Source: Isoetes taiwanensis (lineage: Eukaryota; Streptophyta; Lycopodiopsida; Isoetales; Isoetaceae). From it: a stretch of DNA of 64,000 bases. Positions 1-12,999 of the stretch are shown here, piece by piece (position 1 is the first letter of the stretch; each line of letters begins with the position of its first letter). The DNA is taken from assembly GCA_021234155.1 (NCBI GenBank), contig JAJEKV010000073.1, positions 1,338,001 to 1,402,000 of the forward strand, read 5' to 3'. The translations under genes were made by a program, and so were the position numbers. Below the pieces are notes generated by a model. It was given only the letters and a program-made list of their open reading frames with translations, made no database searches and was not told the origin of the DNA.

Positions 1-1365
1 ACAACATAAATCATATATAAATAACCACCACGAAGGGTGGCACATCCATCCAAGTACCAACGGCAAAGAATATGCATCTAATCCTAAGGAAAACACCCCA
101 AACCCCAGGTTCTACCCCGGCTCAGACTCCAGTGGGGATCGACTGATGGCTAGGTCTCAAGAGATCAGCAGACAGAATCTTGACATGGCGTTGGTTGGCA
201 TAGAACATCGGCTAGGGTTGTCAACGCCATCCGCCCCTCCTGTGCACACTTTGCAGATGAGTCCAATCATGCTATGGCGTCGCGATAGCCTTCCGGATAC
301 GCAGACTCAAGGTATCACCCTTCGAGCCTACTCCAGGGTTCATGAAGCCCCGTCCGATGAGGCAGGTCAGGGAAGTGTCCCCTTCCAGGATCACAGTGGT
401 TCCATGGGTGAGCTAGAGAATACGTGCCGCATCAGCGACCCCCGCATCCTTACCCGACTTACTCACCCTAAATCTACCAAAGCACAGGGTGCCCCATACG
501 GGTCACACCTCTGCACCCAGGGAGTGTCAGACCCATACCCGGCCCTCTACGTGACCGGCTATCAGGCCTAGCCCACTGTAGGAGTCTCAGGAGCCTTTTA
601 TGTTCGTGCAAGACCCCACCCCCACTTCACCACTGCGTCCCTTATCTGGTGCTAAGCAATTCCATAGCATCCACGACTCGGTGGTCTCTTGTGCACATGC
701 CGCATCATATGGGAAATACAGGGATCAACCTAGGAGTATACTACTAACATGGCTCAGAGGACTCTACCCCCCTTTAATTCCCCCATTTCCAGAATAATAC
801 TATGCAAAGAACTATCAATCCATCCTTTAAGAGCAAAACCAGAATCAGAGATAAAGAGAACTCACCTTTGCAATCAAGGGTTAGTTCCTAGAGAACAGAA
901 GAAATAAACACTACAAGTGCCCAACAGGGGCGCTACTCTAAAATATCAAGCTACACTAACCACCCACCTGAGTTCCTGCTGGATCCGTTGTCATTTGGTG
1001 CTTCCATCTTCCCTGGACTTGGCGCTCAGCTCTGGACACACAGGTAAAGGTGCTTGGCAAGGTGGGCGCTCAGGTGCTGCTCCTCTTGATCGATTTTGGG
1101 AGTTAATCAGGGCTAGGGGTCAAGTTGATGACCCAATTTGGAACTTCCCATGCTGGCCAATCGAGTTGGGCCAGGTGGCGCTCCCCTAAATAGCCAATTA
1201 GTATTATTGAATTAATTGGATAATTATCCTTTAATGGTTAATTTAGCATAGCTAAATTAATCCCTTTTAAGTCAATGTCAAAATACCCCATGGTGGCGTA
1301 CCTTTACTGGTGACGTGTCAGTATATTATTTATACGTATCCCATATAAATACATGGAACGTCACA
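1..1365 (-). repeat. Truncated LTR (minus orientation), cut by window edge
   Basis: Read on the minus strand, a purine-rich tract (reverse complement of 1366-1380, CCTTGCAGGGGAAGC) is followed at once by TGTGACGTTCC and a TATA-like TATTTATATGGG. That is the layout of a polypurine tract followed by a 3' LTR with its core promoter. The rest of the stretch up to position 1 has no convincing coding region; its short open frames have no recognisable composition. The start resembles the TGTAACGG starts of the LTRs at 27.3 and 33.5 kb, so it may be a diverged relative. The far end lies outside the window, so length and target duplication cannot be checked. Confidence 0.45.
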
Positions 1366-1381
1366 GCTTCCCCTGCAAGGT

Positions 1382-2040
1382 ATGCATGATCAGCAGCCTT
1401 TATGTGCACTTGTACATCCAAAGACCCAACGGCGTTGGCGGCTAGCTGGGGTTTTAACGATTGCAGCTTGGTATGATTCTGGTCATCTTTTGTCATGGGA
1501 GGTTTTTCAGACGAGATTTCTGTTATACAGATGGGATCAGCAAATCTGGGCTGGGGTGGCTGATTTTTTGCCATCCACTGTGCAGCAACCACAGGCTGAA
1601 GTGCCTATTTGGATATGTGATGCACTTCTTAAGCCAGAAAAGTTTGTTTCTTCCACGTACAGGCTGCTTTTAGACTGTGAGCCTCTTCCCCCATCCCAGC
1701 ACTGGCATCTTCAGGTTCCTCAACCACAGTGGAAAAGTGTTTGGATGTGGACATGGGATAAATTGCTCCACCCTAAAGTGTCAGCATTGCGATGGCAAAT
1801 TCTCTATAGATGTGTTCGAGTGAATGTCTTGGTTCACAAGATGAACCCTAGAGTCTCAGATCGTTGCCCTCTCTGTGGCCAACGTGTTGAAACTATTGAA
1901 CACTGCTTCTTCTTGTGCGATCATCTACGGCTTGCTTGGGAGTGGTTGTTCACTCTTTTCAGTGTGTCTCTCACTAGCCAGGAAATCCTACGTGCACTTT
2001 ATCCCTCTGTTTGGCCTAACTTGCGTAAGCGGGCATTTCA
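1382..2040 (+). pseudogene. LINE ORF2 3' fragment (zf-RVT region)
   Basis: The translation carries the C-terminal region of plant LINE reverse transcriptases: VHPKTQRRWR, then WTWDKLLHPK, then a zf-RVT cluster (CPLCGQ, followed by IEHCFFLCDH). It aligns along its length with the C-terminal part of the LINE at 47.1-48.3 kb (for example HPLTQRRWRAAGVLT there versus HPKTQRRWRLAGVLT here). Similarity stops after AFHLA near 2040. No endonuclease or RT core is present, so this is a dead 3' fragment. It ends about 210 bp before the GAD start codon and may contribute to that promoter region. Confidence 0.75.
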
Positions 2041-2250
2041 TCTTGCTATAATGCACACTTTAGCTATAACCTCTCACGAGCACATCATAACCCCTCTTTA
2101 CTACGTCACACACAACCCAAGTGTTGACCCTAGTCTTGACTTTGAGCAATATAACAACAGATCGACACGTAGTATGTCATGCATTAGACACGTCCATGAA
2201 TTTGCCCTTATGAATCAATTGGAGTTGGTGTAATTTTCCTACATTCAACC

Positions 2251-5200
2251 ATGGTGCTTACGATTACTTCTCATGGCGGAGTCGAGCAGGACCAAAGCCT
2301 GCACTGTACCTTCGCATCTCGCTATACACAGTCCGAGATACCCAGGTGATAATTCCTGCAGTTTCATAGCTTAGATCATTCTAAGTCGACAATTCCTTCT
2401 TGCTTTTGGCATGACGCATTTTTCGAGTCTGTTGCATTAAACCATATTGATTTCTTCAAGTAATTGCGACATGTTGATTTTCATCTTGTTTATGTTCACG
2501 ATAAATAGTACAGGAGAGTCCATTTGGTCATGTTATCATAATTGTAATCACTTTGTACTTTGCTGAAGGGAAGAACATGTGTTCTTGGTTACTTACTTGC
2601 CTTTCATCTCCCACATGGTGGAGCACACCTTGTTTTAGTTAATTTATGGTGTTTGCCTTGGTCGCATAATAGGACACTTTAGCAGCCCAACATAGGTTGC
2701 CTTCTGTCTCACAGTGGTCAATTCAGCCTTAAAATGGTCTAAGCTATAGCAAGCAATGAAGGAATAACATATACAGGAGTTCTTATGCCATTCACTGCAA
2801 GTCTAATTGGATATTTTCTTGGTACAATGCAGTCATAAATTAATTAAATCATCCTTATGCAGCTCTTTCATTTCCAAAGCTAGGAGTGATTTTATTATAT
2901 GTTTGAACCCTTTGCAGATTTGAAATCCCTGAGAAAGAGACACCAAAGGAAGCAGCTTATCAAATCATAAGTGATGAGCTGATGCTCGATGGTAACCCGC
3001 GGCTTAACCTTGCATCATTTGTCTCAACATGGATGGAACCTGAATGTGACAAACTGATCATGCAATCATTAAGCAAAAATTACATTGACATGGATGAGTA
3101 TCCTGTGACGACAGAGCTTCAGGTTAGCTGTTAGTATATATCATCCACAATGGAAAACAAATCATAGAAAGGAAATTTCATGCAAAATGTGAATGTGGTG
3201 TGATCCAGAAATGAGGATATAAGCATCGTGGTACAATTTTCAAGTAAAATCAGAGTAAATAGGGGCAATAAGAGTAGTACAACTTCACAAAAGTTGATTT
3301 CTTTATGACATGATGACATAGTGTGACTATTCAAGGTGTAATATTGCCATGGCAATATAAACGATGAATTTAGTTACTTACATTGTTTGGAATGACAAGT
3401 CACAAATCAAGCTTCAATTGACAAAACATAGATCTTTTTCCTGTTAAAGTGCAAACCATCTCTTTCTTGAAACAGGGAAGCACAGTTGATTTCAAATAAA
3501 TGTGATTTTCTGGCTAAAATATTGTATTATATATAATTGCAGGACAGGTGTGTCAACATGATAGCCCGTCTTTTAAATGCACCTATACACACTGGAGAGC
3601 AAGCTATAGGTGTTGGCACGGTTGGTTCATCTGAAGCCATTATGCTGGCAGGCTTAGCATTTAAAAGGAAGTGGCAAAATAAACGGAAGGCAGAGGGAAA
3701 ATCTTTCGATAATCCCAATTTTATAGCTGGAGCCAATGTGCATGTATGTATCACTGTTTTCTTTGATAGTAAGCAGTGCAGTGCTTAGAGGTTTGCTTCC
3801 CCCTTATGTGCAGTATGCAATTATTGGCACAAAACTCCTTGTTGTACAATATATATGTTTGGTGTCTCAAATTGTCCTGGAATGCCATTAGGACCATATG
3901 CTACCGCAGTCGTCACATGTTTGTGTGGTTTCAATCACACATGTTTGTGTGGTTTCAATCAGCATCTTAGACTATTTTCTCAAGTTGATTTTAATTTTAG
4001 TATTGCCTAAATACTTTCAGGTGGTTTGGGAGAAATTTGCACTTTATTTTGAGGTGGAGTTGAGGCCCGTTCATCTGAGACGGGATTTTTATGTGATGGA
4101 TCCATATAAAGCTGTTGAACTTGTCGATGAGAACACTATCTGTGTAGCTGCAACTTTGGGGTCTACTTATAACGGGGAGTTTGAAGATGTCAAGCTGCTC
4201 AATGATCTTCTGTCTAAGAAAAATAAAGAGAATGGGTAACATACTTGTGGCATTTTGATCTTATTGATCTTGCATGTGGGAGCTCTTATTTGCATACTGT
4301 CATTTGATTTGTAAATACTGTAGGTGGAATATCCCGATACATGTGGATGCAGCGAGTGGAGGTTTTGTTGCACCTTTCTTATACCCAGACTTGGAATGGG
4401 ACTTTCGCTTGCCGTTGGTCAAGAGCATAAATGTAAGTGGGCACAAGTATGGCCTAGTATATGCAGGTATTGGATGGGTGATATGGAGGGGGAAGGAGGA
4501 GCTTCCTGAAGAGCTCATCTTCCATATCAATTATTTGGGTGCTGATCAACCAACATTTACACTCAACTTCTCCAAAGGTCTAATGGAATCTGATAGCACA
4601 TTCTTATCCTAAATTTTTGGGGATCTCATTTTTCCTTGTTGCAGGGGCTAGTCAAATTATTGCTCAATACTACCAACTGATTAGGCTTGGTTTTGAGGTA
4701 AATAATCTTTTTGCAGTCTAATATTTCTGGAATTAATAATTTCTGTGAGCAAGTAATTAGGGGTGAATAAAGTTGCAATTCTATGCTTCTATTTGATGTG
4801 TATATTTAAATTTCTTTGTTGTCTTACCAGGGGTACAAAGCCGTGATGGAAACTTGCCAAGCAAATGCCAAGAATTTGGCAGATGGAATCAGACAGACAG
4901 GCCGTTTTGATCTGCTTTCCAAAGAAGTGGGTATTCCAGTGGTTTCATTTTCATTAAAGGATAGAACCAAGTTTAACGAATACGACATAGCTGATCATCT
5001 ACGGCGTTATGGATGGATAGTGCCATCTTACACGATGGCAGCAGATGCTGAAGATGTTCACTTATTGAGGGTAGTTATCAGAGAAGATTTCAGCAGAAAT
5101 TTGGCTGGCAGGTTGATCAATGACATTGGAAAGGTTCTTAAATACCTTGATTTAAGGCACCCTCCAAAGACAACTCCAAAGACTCCTAGTGCCCTTGATG

Positions 5201-5286
5201 ATGGCAGGATTGGCCGGACTAAGGAAGAACTAGTTGGCAAGGCTCTTGAAGCGTGGAGTAAGCGCAGAACAAATTCAGTGTGCTAA
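2251..5286 (+). CDS. GAD: Glutamate decarboxylase, seven exons
   Basis: Converts L-glutamate to GABA using pyridoxal phosphate, in the cytosol. Exons that join in frame with GT-AG introns: 2251-2345, 2918-3122, 3543-3743, 4021-4235, 4324-4577, 4645-4697, 4831-5286, giving 492 residues, the usual length for plant GAD. The start [10 protein letters not shown] runs into LHCTFASRY, the conserved plant GAD N-terminus. Other landmarks are [15 protein letters not shown], the substrate/cofactor region [26 protein letters not shown], and [10 protein letters not shown] with the PLP lysine at about residue 280. The C-terminus keeps a tryptophan next to basic residues ([13 protein letters not shown] about 483). 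This is the position of the calmodulin-binding segment of plant GADs, so Ca2+/calmodulin control is likely. No frameshift or stop is seen. It looks functional. Confidence 0.95.
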
Positions 5287-6345
5287 TGGTGTATCATGTG
5301 TGAAGTAATTGATGCTTGACGGGGTGCTTGAAATTAACAAATTGGCCTTGGGCTTTAGTGTTGTTTTGTTGGTGGTTGAATGAACAATTGGCCAAATCCT
5401 GAACGATTTTAGTTTGTGCCTAAGTTATATAAGAAACAAAGTAATTCATGCATGTAATTAGCTTGGTTTGGGAATTCCTTCTAACTCCCAAGGGATTTTT
5501 GGTTTGGGGACTTCTTACAACTCCAAGGAAAAGTTACTACACTTAATGACCATTTCCAACCTAGAGCTTCTTACAATGGAACATAATGTAATTTTCTTGA
5601 AAATAAAAAATCAACGAAATTGCACATTTTGAAAATGTAAAGCCTCTTTCCTCCTCCCTCTTTAAAGACTACTTGCTTGTAATAGTATGCATAAATAGGT
5701 GAATTGCATCTAACATGATGATAGTATGCATAAATAGGTGAATTGCATCTAACACGATGAATCGATAAATTGCATCTTTATGGTCTTTCTTGTATTGTTG
5801 ATTTAGAGCCAACATCATCAGCATATTCTCGGCATTGTGTCGAATCGATGGCCATAACTTTTTTACAGGAAACTTGAAAAGCCACTTCCTATGGTGTAAA
5901 TCGAATATATGGTCCGTTGGAAAAAATGTAAGGGGAAAAAAAAAATTGAACACAATGGTAGCACAATATCGCGGACTGCCAAAATGGATCCTGTGCCGCT
6001 AGTGCTGGGCAACAAGTTGGCCCAGAATAAAGTCTGTTCCAGAACCCAAAGGAACAAGAGGCAACTATAAATGTGCCAGCGATGGACCAACATAGCTCAT
6101 GATAGCCAGGACAACTAGAACACATGGATCCATAAAATATAAATTTGACAATAATGAATAACTGTCATGGTCATAGAACACATAGATCCATAAAATATAA
6201 GTTTGACAATAATGAATAAATGTCATGGTCATCTGGACTACGATCAGAAGTTTTTCTTTGGCATGTTTTTGACACTTTGTGTGCCTAGAATTACTAAACA
6301 GTGCCCTCCAGATCATAATATCTCGTGGTAATGTCATGTACTTAG
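5287..6345. other. GAD 3' flank; local tandem duplications, no gene
   Basis: No supported gene. Two local tandem duplications are visible: a 39-bp unit beginning AGTATGCATAAATAGGTG at 5684 and again at 5723, and a unit of about 60 bp (ATCCATAAAATATAA...) at about 6119-6174 and 6178-6233. The first few hundred bases after the GAD stop probably hold its 3' UTR. Confidence 0.6.
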
Positions 6346-6993
6346 GCCCTTTTTCCACAGTAGTCGCAAAATATGGCTATCATATACAATATATGACATC
6401 ATTTGTGACTCCAGGGCTAAAAATAAGATGCACAAATTTAAACTTGTTTTTCCACTATATGGTAGTCATAAAATATGACGCCACTAAAATACTAGTGGAA
6501 AACCATGGAAAAATAAGACACGTCTTATTTTTAGTTATATTTCAAATAAGACTAGGTGTCTTATTTTACGACGGGGGAAATCCCCCGGAATAAAATAAGG
6601 CCCTTTTTCCACGGTAGTCTTATTTCTGAAAGTCACATATTTTATCAAATGACGTTTGGACACCTATTGTCTTAAAAAAATTTTACTTTTCCACTATAAA
6701 AATAAGACATGTCTTATTTAGGTTCGGGATAGGTTTGGATTGTAAATGGAGTCTTATTTTATTCCGGGGGATTTCCCCCGCCATAAAATAAGACACCTAG
6801 TCTTATTTGAAATATAACTAAAAATAAGACGTGTCTTGACTCCATTTACAATCCAATCCTATTCCGAACCTAAATAAGACACGTCTTATTTTCGTAGTGG
6901 AAAAGTGATTTTCTTTTAGGACAATAGGTGGCCAAATATCATTTGATAAAATACGTGACTTTTGAAAATACGACTACCGTGGAAAAGGGCCTC
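6346..6993. mobile_element. Foldback / MITE-like element, nested inverted copies
   Basis: AGGCCCTTTTTCCACGGTAG at 6597 begins an arm of about 150 bp whose inverted copy ends at 6993 (...CCGTGGAAAAGGGCCT). The arms share AAAGTCAC.TATTTTATCAAATGA, CACCTATTGTC and AAATAAGAC.TGTCTTATTTAGG. The loop between them (about 6753-6838) is itself an inverted copy of the segment just left of the first arm (6515-6597). A further copy of the terminus (GGCCCTTTTTCCACAGTAG) begins at 6346. There is no coding capacity. This is typical of a non-autonomous foldback or MITE element that inserted into, or duplicated within, a relative. Confidence 0.8.
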
Positions 6994-7053
6994 ATTCAAC
7001 CAATCAGAACGAACCAAAAGATCATTTGCACACTTATAATGCTCTATAGCAAG

Positions 7054-7876
7054 TTATAAGTTAAAATCCATACTAAAAAACAAAAAGAATTGAAAGCCAT
7101 TTATTACATCATTGCTCCAACATTTACTATACATATCAATAACCACATTTCCAATACTAACATCATCTGCTTTTAACCCTTTCCTTAAAGAAAATGAATG
7201 AACCTTCTGCAAAGGCATCTGGTATTGAACAGGCATTAAGAACTGAGACATATGTGCCGTTGACTAATTCAAATCCTTCTACCCTTGTAATATCCGGCAG
7301 AAGATGCAAGGCTTTGAATATGACTATATATGCTGCAAATAAAAAATTCCAAGTTGATTTTTAGATATGTGGCACATATCATGGGCCTTGTATATGACAA
7401 CTTACCATAAACAGCGACAAGGGTTATCCGTATAGAGTTATGGGATTCAAGACTACATGTAATAATGTTCCCATGCATTAGCTTAGCCAATGCTATTTTC
7501 TCCATGTCAGAGCATGCATTTAATATGGTGATAAATATATTATCGTCTGGTTTTTTGCACTCCTGTGGTATCTTGTGGGAAAGACCAATAGCTTCTCTTA
7601 TATAGCCGTATACAATATGTGACATTATCAAGCCAGTCCATGAGATAAGATCTGGCTGCAGCATTTGGTAGGATGTCTTGAATAAATCCTTCAAACTGCC
7701 ACAATCTTTGTACATGTACATAATGGCATTACCCAATGCAAGGTCCAGCTCAACTCTACTATCAATGATGGCAGAATCATCTTGCCATCAAATAAAGCAC
7801 AACATGCATTAAGAACAGCTATGAAAGTTAAGGAATTTGGTTTTAAGGATCCTTGCATCATTTGGAGAAATAACAA
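7054..7876 (-). pseudogene. Pentatricopeptide-repeat (PPR) gene relic
   Basis: Minus-strand translation in several frames gives PPR-type repeats: KPNSLTFIAVLNACC near 7840, then MGNAIMYMYKDCGSLKD, DLISWTGLI, PDDNIFITILNACSDME and a further VAVYGK. This is the alternating pattern of plant PLS-type PPR proteins, which bind organellar RNA. The frames shift at least twice (near 7700 and 7250) and no start, targeting peptide or C-terminal E/DYW domain is visible. It is a truncated, frameshifted remnant that lies tail to head with an unrelated receptor-kinase relic at 7.9-8.5 kb. Confidence 0.7.
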
Positions 7877-7894
7877 AAGGCCTCCTTGTTCTCT

Positions 7895-8500
7895 CTATGT
7901 TAGACATATATTGATAAGGAGTGTTAAATTAGCAAGAGCAAGAGATAGAATTCCCTTCAGATGACTATTTGGGAAGTTAATAACCGAGACCCTTCCTCTA
8001 GGATCACAGGCAATACATGTCCATTGGCTGCATGGGTCATTACCATTCCAGGATGACATGATCATGGACGGAAAGCCCACAGCCCCAATGAAAGACAACA
8101 TGGCCATAACATCTGCGCTGCAGCTATGTCCAGGAACAGCATCGCAAAAATTGTTGTGGGCGTATTTGAAGTTTATAGAAGGGTCAAAAACTAGAATGGG
8201 GCCTATTAGAGACTATTATCATCCACAATTTGAGAGGCAAATTTGACAAGCCAGGGGGAATAGTACTAGTTAATTGATTGTCGTTCAGCTTGAGATCTTC
8301 CAAAGTAACAACATTGCATAAACCAGCAGGGATTGGACCTGTTATTTCATTCACTTGGAGCCACAACTGTGTGAGCGATGTCATGCTTTCCACCACATCT
8401 ATCGGATCCGTAAACACAAGGCCCAGCATATTGTTTGCCTGCAGTTGCATCAGATTAGAGCTTCGATATGCCTAGCCAGTTAGCCGATTCAAACATCCGC
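7895..8500 (-). pseudogene. TMK-like LRR receptor kinase ectodomain fragment
   Basis: The minus strand encodes leucine-rich repeats (LTQLWLQVNEITGPIPAGL, LEDLKLNDNQLTSTIPPGLS). A frame change near 8180 follows, then NNFCDAVPGHSC, then SWNGNDPCSQWTCIACD. LRRs interrupted by a second N-terminal-cap motif (SWxGNDPC) and preceded by NNFC....PG..C are the signature of TMK1-type receptor kinases. The transmembrane and kinase parts that should follow (below 7895) are missing; PPR sequence follows instead. A frameshifted, truncated gene fragment. Confidence 0.7.
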
Positions 8501-9038
8501 GATCCAGACCACCAATTTACAGAGAACAATAGGTTTGGAGCAGTTACAGGCATATCCTAGGTATATTTCAGCATATACATAGTTATCGGCGTATCCTACG
8601 TATATTCCAGCATATACCTAGAATATGCCAGAAACCCACATAAGCTAGGGTTTGCCCCCTAGAGGCAACCCAAAAAGAAAAAAGAAAAGAGGGGACGTGG
8701 CAAAAATGCCAAAAATGTTCTTAGTCTATAGTATAAATTCAAGCTCTTATACTTTCAGTTGTGCACCTTAACAGCGTTAAAAGAGCGAATCTCTATAATG
8801 GACTAGTTGGCTTAAAGCCTGTGCACACTTTTTATTTCTGCCACATCCGCTTGTCCAGATCCTCTCCTGGCCACAATGATTTTAGGCTTGAGTGTATGTC
8901 ATGGCCAGCTGAAATTTTTAAATACTGCCCTTTCACATCGGGGTTCAAATATTTCAAGTGTTATTTGGCAATCTTGAAGCGTCTCAATCATTCAGTCTCA
9001 AATAACACAGGAGAGCAATCATGCAGTCCCAAGGCAGA
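8501..9038. other. Intergenic; probable 3' UTR of the RCC1 gene
   Basis: No gene seen. A short stretch near 8545-8635 repeats CATATCCTAGGTATATT-like units three to four times. The part next to 9038 is probably the 3' UTR of the minus-strand RCC1 gene. Confidence 0.4.
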
Positions 9039-12000
9039 TTACAACTGTGATACACGTCGTGACAAGTTTCTAAGCTCTTCAATAGACAGTGAATATCTTC
9101 TGACTTCTTCACTAGCCTGGGAATGTTCCTGCTCATTTATAGTAGAACGTGGATGCTGCTGCTCGCTTATAGTAGACTGCAAGCTCCGCTGTTCATGCAT
9201 AGTAGACTGCTCATGCTTACCTTTACTTTCAGCAGCTCCAAATATTGAGAATTTGGCAGCTTCATGCCCAGCATCTTCAGATATGAATCCCACCGGTTTA
9301 CCTGCTTCATTTTTGTAAGCTTTTGATGTGAACGTAGCAGCTTCCTTTTCAAAACCTTTGGCCATCAATCCGACGCGTGTGATGGCTTCAGATATGGAAC
9401 CAACAGACTCCTCTTTTGTCAATAAGTACGACTTACATAACTGCTTCACTTTTCTCTCCAGCAGTATCTCCTTCACGTGATGGAGTCTGAACCGATAAAA
9501 AGACTCAAACTGTAAAAGATCCTGAACACTTGATGATGCTAACTTTCTTTCCCATTCATCAATTGATGTGTCATTACCCCCATGTATTACCAGGTGAAGG
9601 TTTTCTACATAGGCCTTCGTGGTTTGGAGCTCCTCTTTCAAACTACTAATCTCTTGCATTGCCTGTCTCAATCTGTCTGCAGTTTCTCCTTCTCCCTGAA
9701 TCTTCTGATTGGTGTTTTGGAGAGACTGCAGGTGTGCTGCTTCCTGCATTGAATGGACCATATCATCTACTTTACCTGCAGCTACAGGAGGCCACAGAAC
9801 AGAACATGAAGATGCACTGTCAGTGAGCTGACCAGTGCCCAACACCCCATTCTGTCCTCGACCCCAGGCCCAGATCCCAAAACCATTATCAACTAAAGTA
9901 ACTGTATGTGCAGCACCTGAAACAATGTGCTTCGATTCCATTATCTGGCAAGAAGAACTCCCATTAAACATTTCTATTGGGAGAAGCGCATCACCGAAGG
10001 CTCCCATTCCTGGACAAAGGCCAAGGCCACCTTCCATTCCCCATACCCACACGCTTCCTGCATCTGTGACTGCACAAGAATGAAAAAGACCACATGAGAC
10101 ACTGCTGAATCTTTGGTTCTCAGGAAGTCCCTTGACAACATCTGGTAATGCTAAGCTTACAGTGGTTCCATGACCTAGTTGACCATTCCCTCCCAGTCCA
10201 AATGTCCATACCAACGTAGCATTCTTATCTTCACATATGTCTAGTTGCTGGGAGGCAAAAGCTTTGGTTGGAAGGATTTGACCTGAAGTAATTATTGCAC
10301 TATGGAACGCTCCGCAAGCTATATCAATAATTGACAATCCCTTCACTGCTTCGAGTAATTCAGGGTAATTTCTGTTTTCGACATCACCTAACCCTAACTG
10401 GCCATACGAATTGTTGCCCCATGCATAACATGCACTCATATCTGGAGTACCATCAGTAACTGAAACTAAGACATGCTCGTTGCCACAGGACACCTTTGAC
10501 ACACATTTGTCTTGCAGTCTGCTCACATACATTGGATATTCAACAACATGAAGAGTAGACGTCATATCTCCTCCTTCAAAACCAGGACAGTAGCCCCACA
10601 TCCAAAGTTTGCCCTCCTCATCGATTGCACAAGAGATCATGCCTCCTGCCTCCACTCTAACAATCTGCATATCATCAACAGAGTGGTTAGTAAGAACATC
10701 TTGCTTCACACCTTGAAAATAGGAAAGACACGAGATATGTCCTCTATGCAGCCTCTGTTTTGATTATCCTGCTAGAAAATGTACAATTTTTTGGATTTAC
10801 AATTTTTTGGATTCACAGGAGATACTTATCTGATCAAGCCTATGCCATGCACTAATTATATTACCATGCTTATCTAATCTTGGTACAATGAAAATCTTTC
10901 AGCTATTTTTTTATTCCTAATCTCCTTTGGTGCAGATCGGATGCATGTATGCTATGATTAGCAAACCAGGCTGCAGTTCCAAAAGAAGGTTTTCACTTTT
11001 AGAGATCTTACCTTGCCGTGTTTCGTTTGAGTTTCTCCTTGAACTGCCACTTCCTGCGTTGGTACTTCTTCTGGCATATGATCCCATGAAATGGGATGTG
11101 GAACAGAGAACGGTTCCATAATGTGACCAAGTTGGCCATCTATATCACTTTAAGGAGACATCATGTAGCATTCATAGAAATACTTTTTATTCTTTCCTAC
11201 TACTAATATCAAAGCGGATACAAACATTATAACCCCATGACCAGACTGTGCCATTTCCTGCCAGACAAATTTTGCCAGTCAGGAACACTGTTATAGCAAG
11301 CATGATTGCAAACCCTCAGAAACACACCATCTAGAGCAAGACTATGATAGGCACCAGCAGCAACTGAAACTACACTTTTGTTGTCCCTCCCATCAACAAC
11401 TTCCAAAATTCTTTGCCCTGTTCCATTTGTTTGACCAATATCAATAGCAGTTGGAGCGAGTTGATCTTCTTCTGTTCCAGTACCTAAACGACCAAATGAC
11501 CCACGACCCCATGTATACACATTCCCAGATGCTGCAATTTCATTAAGCCAAATATAAATGACTATATAAATGTAGACCTAGAAAAGGGGCAAGCAAGATT
11601 GAGAATTTAAACCCTAGATTCAATGCAGATGCTCTTATAAGCTCCCATCGTGGCACTTTCAGTCTTTAACTTAACCCGTCCGGTGGCTGAGTGAGCCATG
11701 GCGAGCACACTTACTAAACTGGTTACAGGCCTGAATTATTAAATTGGCAATATTGGCAGTTTGGTTTACGTAACAAGCAAGACAGAGGAGAATTGGCACC
11801 TAATTTTTTATAATCGTTGAAGAGCAGGCAGATAAAATCTCCTGCTTCTGCTTAGTGTATAATTCTGAAGGTATATTTCATAAAAATCTTGAAAATCTTC
11901 CAATCTTAATTATAAGAATAAACTTCATCATAACAGTTAAATTCATGGAACAAGATATAACACAGTTCCAAGAAATGTATTGCTTCCTGTTACACAATCC

Positions 12001-12193
12001 ATTATGTGCTCATGCCAATGGCAAACATCTGAGGTTTCACCTTGCAACCAACCACTTGTGCCATCTTCTATCATTGTCAAGGAAAAAAAAAAGAATTTAC
12101 GGGTGGCATACCTGTAAGCGCAAGAGTGTGAGCTTCTCCGGCGGCAAGCTGCAATACTTGAAAGGAGGGATCATGCAGGGGGGCAGCGTCCAT
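9039..12193 (-). CDS. RCC1-repeat protein with C-terminal coiled coil
   Basis: Five exons on the minus strand: 12193-12112, 11531-11328, 11257-11225, 11139-11012, 10703-9039, about 703 residues. Exon 1 starts MDAAPLHDPS and runs into LQLAAGEAHTLALT, the first RCC1 blade. Further blades carry the family motif, for example VYTWGRGSFGRLGTGT, AYAWGNNSYGQLGLGD, VWTFGLGGNGQLGHGT and IWAWGRGQNGVLGTG. Together they should form a seven-bladed propeller as in RCC1 and UVR8. After the propeller comes a predicted coiled coil (about residues 480-530: RLRQAMQEISSLKEELQTTK), then a charged tail ending SRRVSQL. All junctions are GT-AG except the exon 3 donor, where the frame-preserving cut (AATG/TTTG) is non-canonical. 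No kinase, HECT or BTB domain is visible. The partner or substrate is unknown. Confidence 0.85.
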
Positions 12194-12990
12194 GCGGCTC
12201 TATGTGGTTAATCTCAATGGAGTAAAAAAATGCGTCCATACGTTTCGAATCCTTTATAATTAACGCGATTAATAAGTTTGCCTTTGTCAATGGTTGGCGG
12301 TCGTTTATAGTAAAAATGCCACTTAAATCTAGGTAGCGATAATCTTGCAACAATCAAATTTGGTATTTTTGTAACATATGATTTATTAAGGTTAATAGGT
12401 GGTATTCGTATACCAAACCGTATGAATACCAGAGAAAGACAGGGGTTGCGAACGCATACAGATCCATTTTTTTTTCCCTAGGTCGGGGGAGGCGTCCTTC
12501 CCAAGGCCCAAAGACTTGGCGCTGCTTGCTAAATCGGGAGGATGGGCGGGGAAAGGGATCGGCATGTTGGCTTATCTTCCTGCGAGGGCTTACAGTTTCG
12601 ATTTCGTCTTCCTGCAGGTGAGTTAGCGCCTGGTCTGTGTGTTTTACCTCTTTCGATTTCATTTGCTTGAGATGTCTTTAAGAAGGGAGGCCGGGGGGCA
12701 AAGGGTTGGGCATGCAAATCTTCCATCCGGTTCGATGGCCTCTATGGCTGCTCATCCGCACGCAGGCTGGCCGATTCTATCCCTTTGCCGGATACTAGCC
12801 CGAGTGGGATTCAATTGATGTTTCGTTACTTTTAGGCCTTTACGGACAAGATGTTCCCAAATCTTTCTATGATGCCCTTGTCGGATTTTGTGACTCCAAA
12901 TGTCTAGCAGGGGCGTGAGCCTTGAAAGGGGCTCCTCGGCTGATCACTTACATGTTGGGGTGTTTTGAGAGGTCGATTCGAGAAGTCCTA
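12194..12990. other. Upstream region of the RCC1 gene, no gene recognised
   Basis: Contains the RCC1 5' flank. The stretch 12540-12780 is GC-richer than its surroundings and reads like an exon or CpG-rich promoter (GGGCGGGGAAAGGG), but no supported coding frame runs through it. Confidence 0.35.
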
Positions 12991-12999
12991 AGGCCTTGA

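Noticed and set aside
146-1189. Plus-strand ORFs of 65-141 codons at the start of the window
   Set aside because: They are antisense to an LTR-like region and have no recognisable composition or motif.
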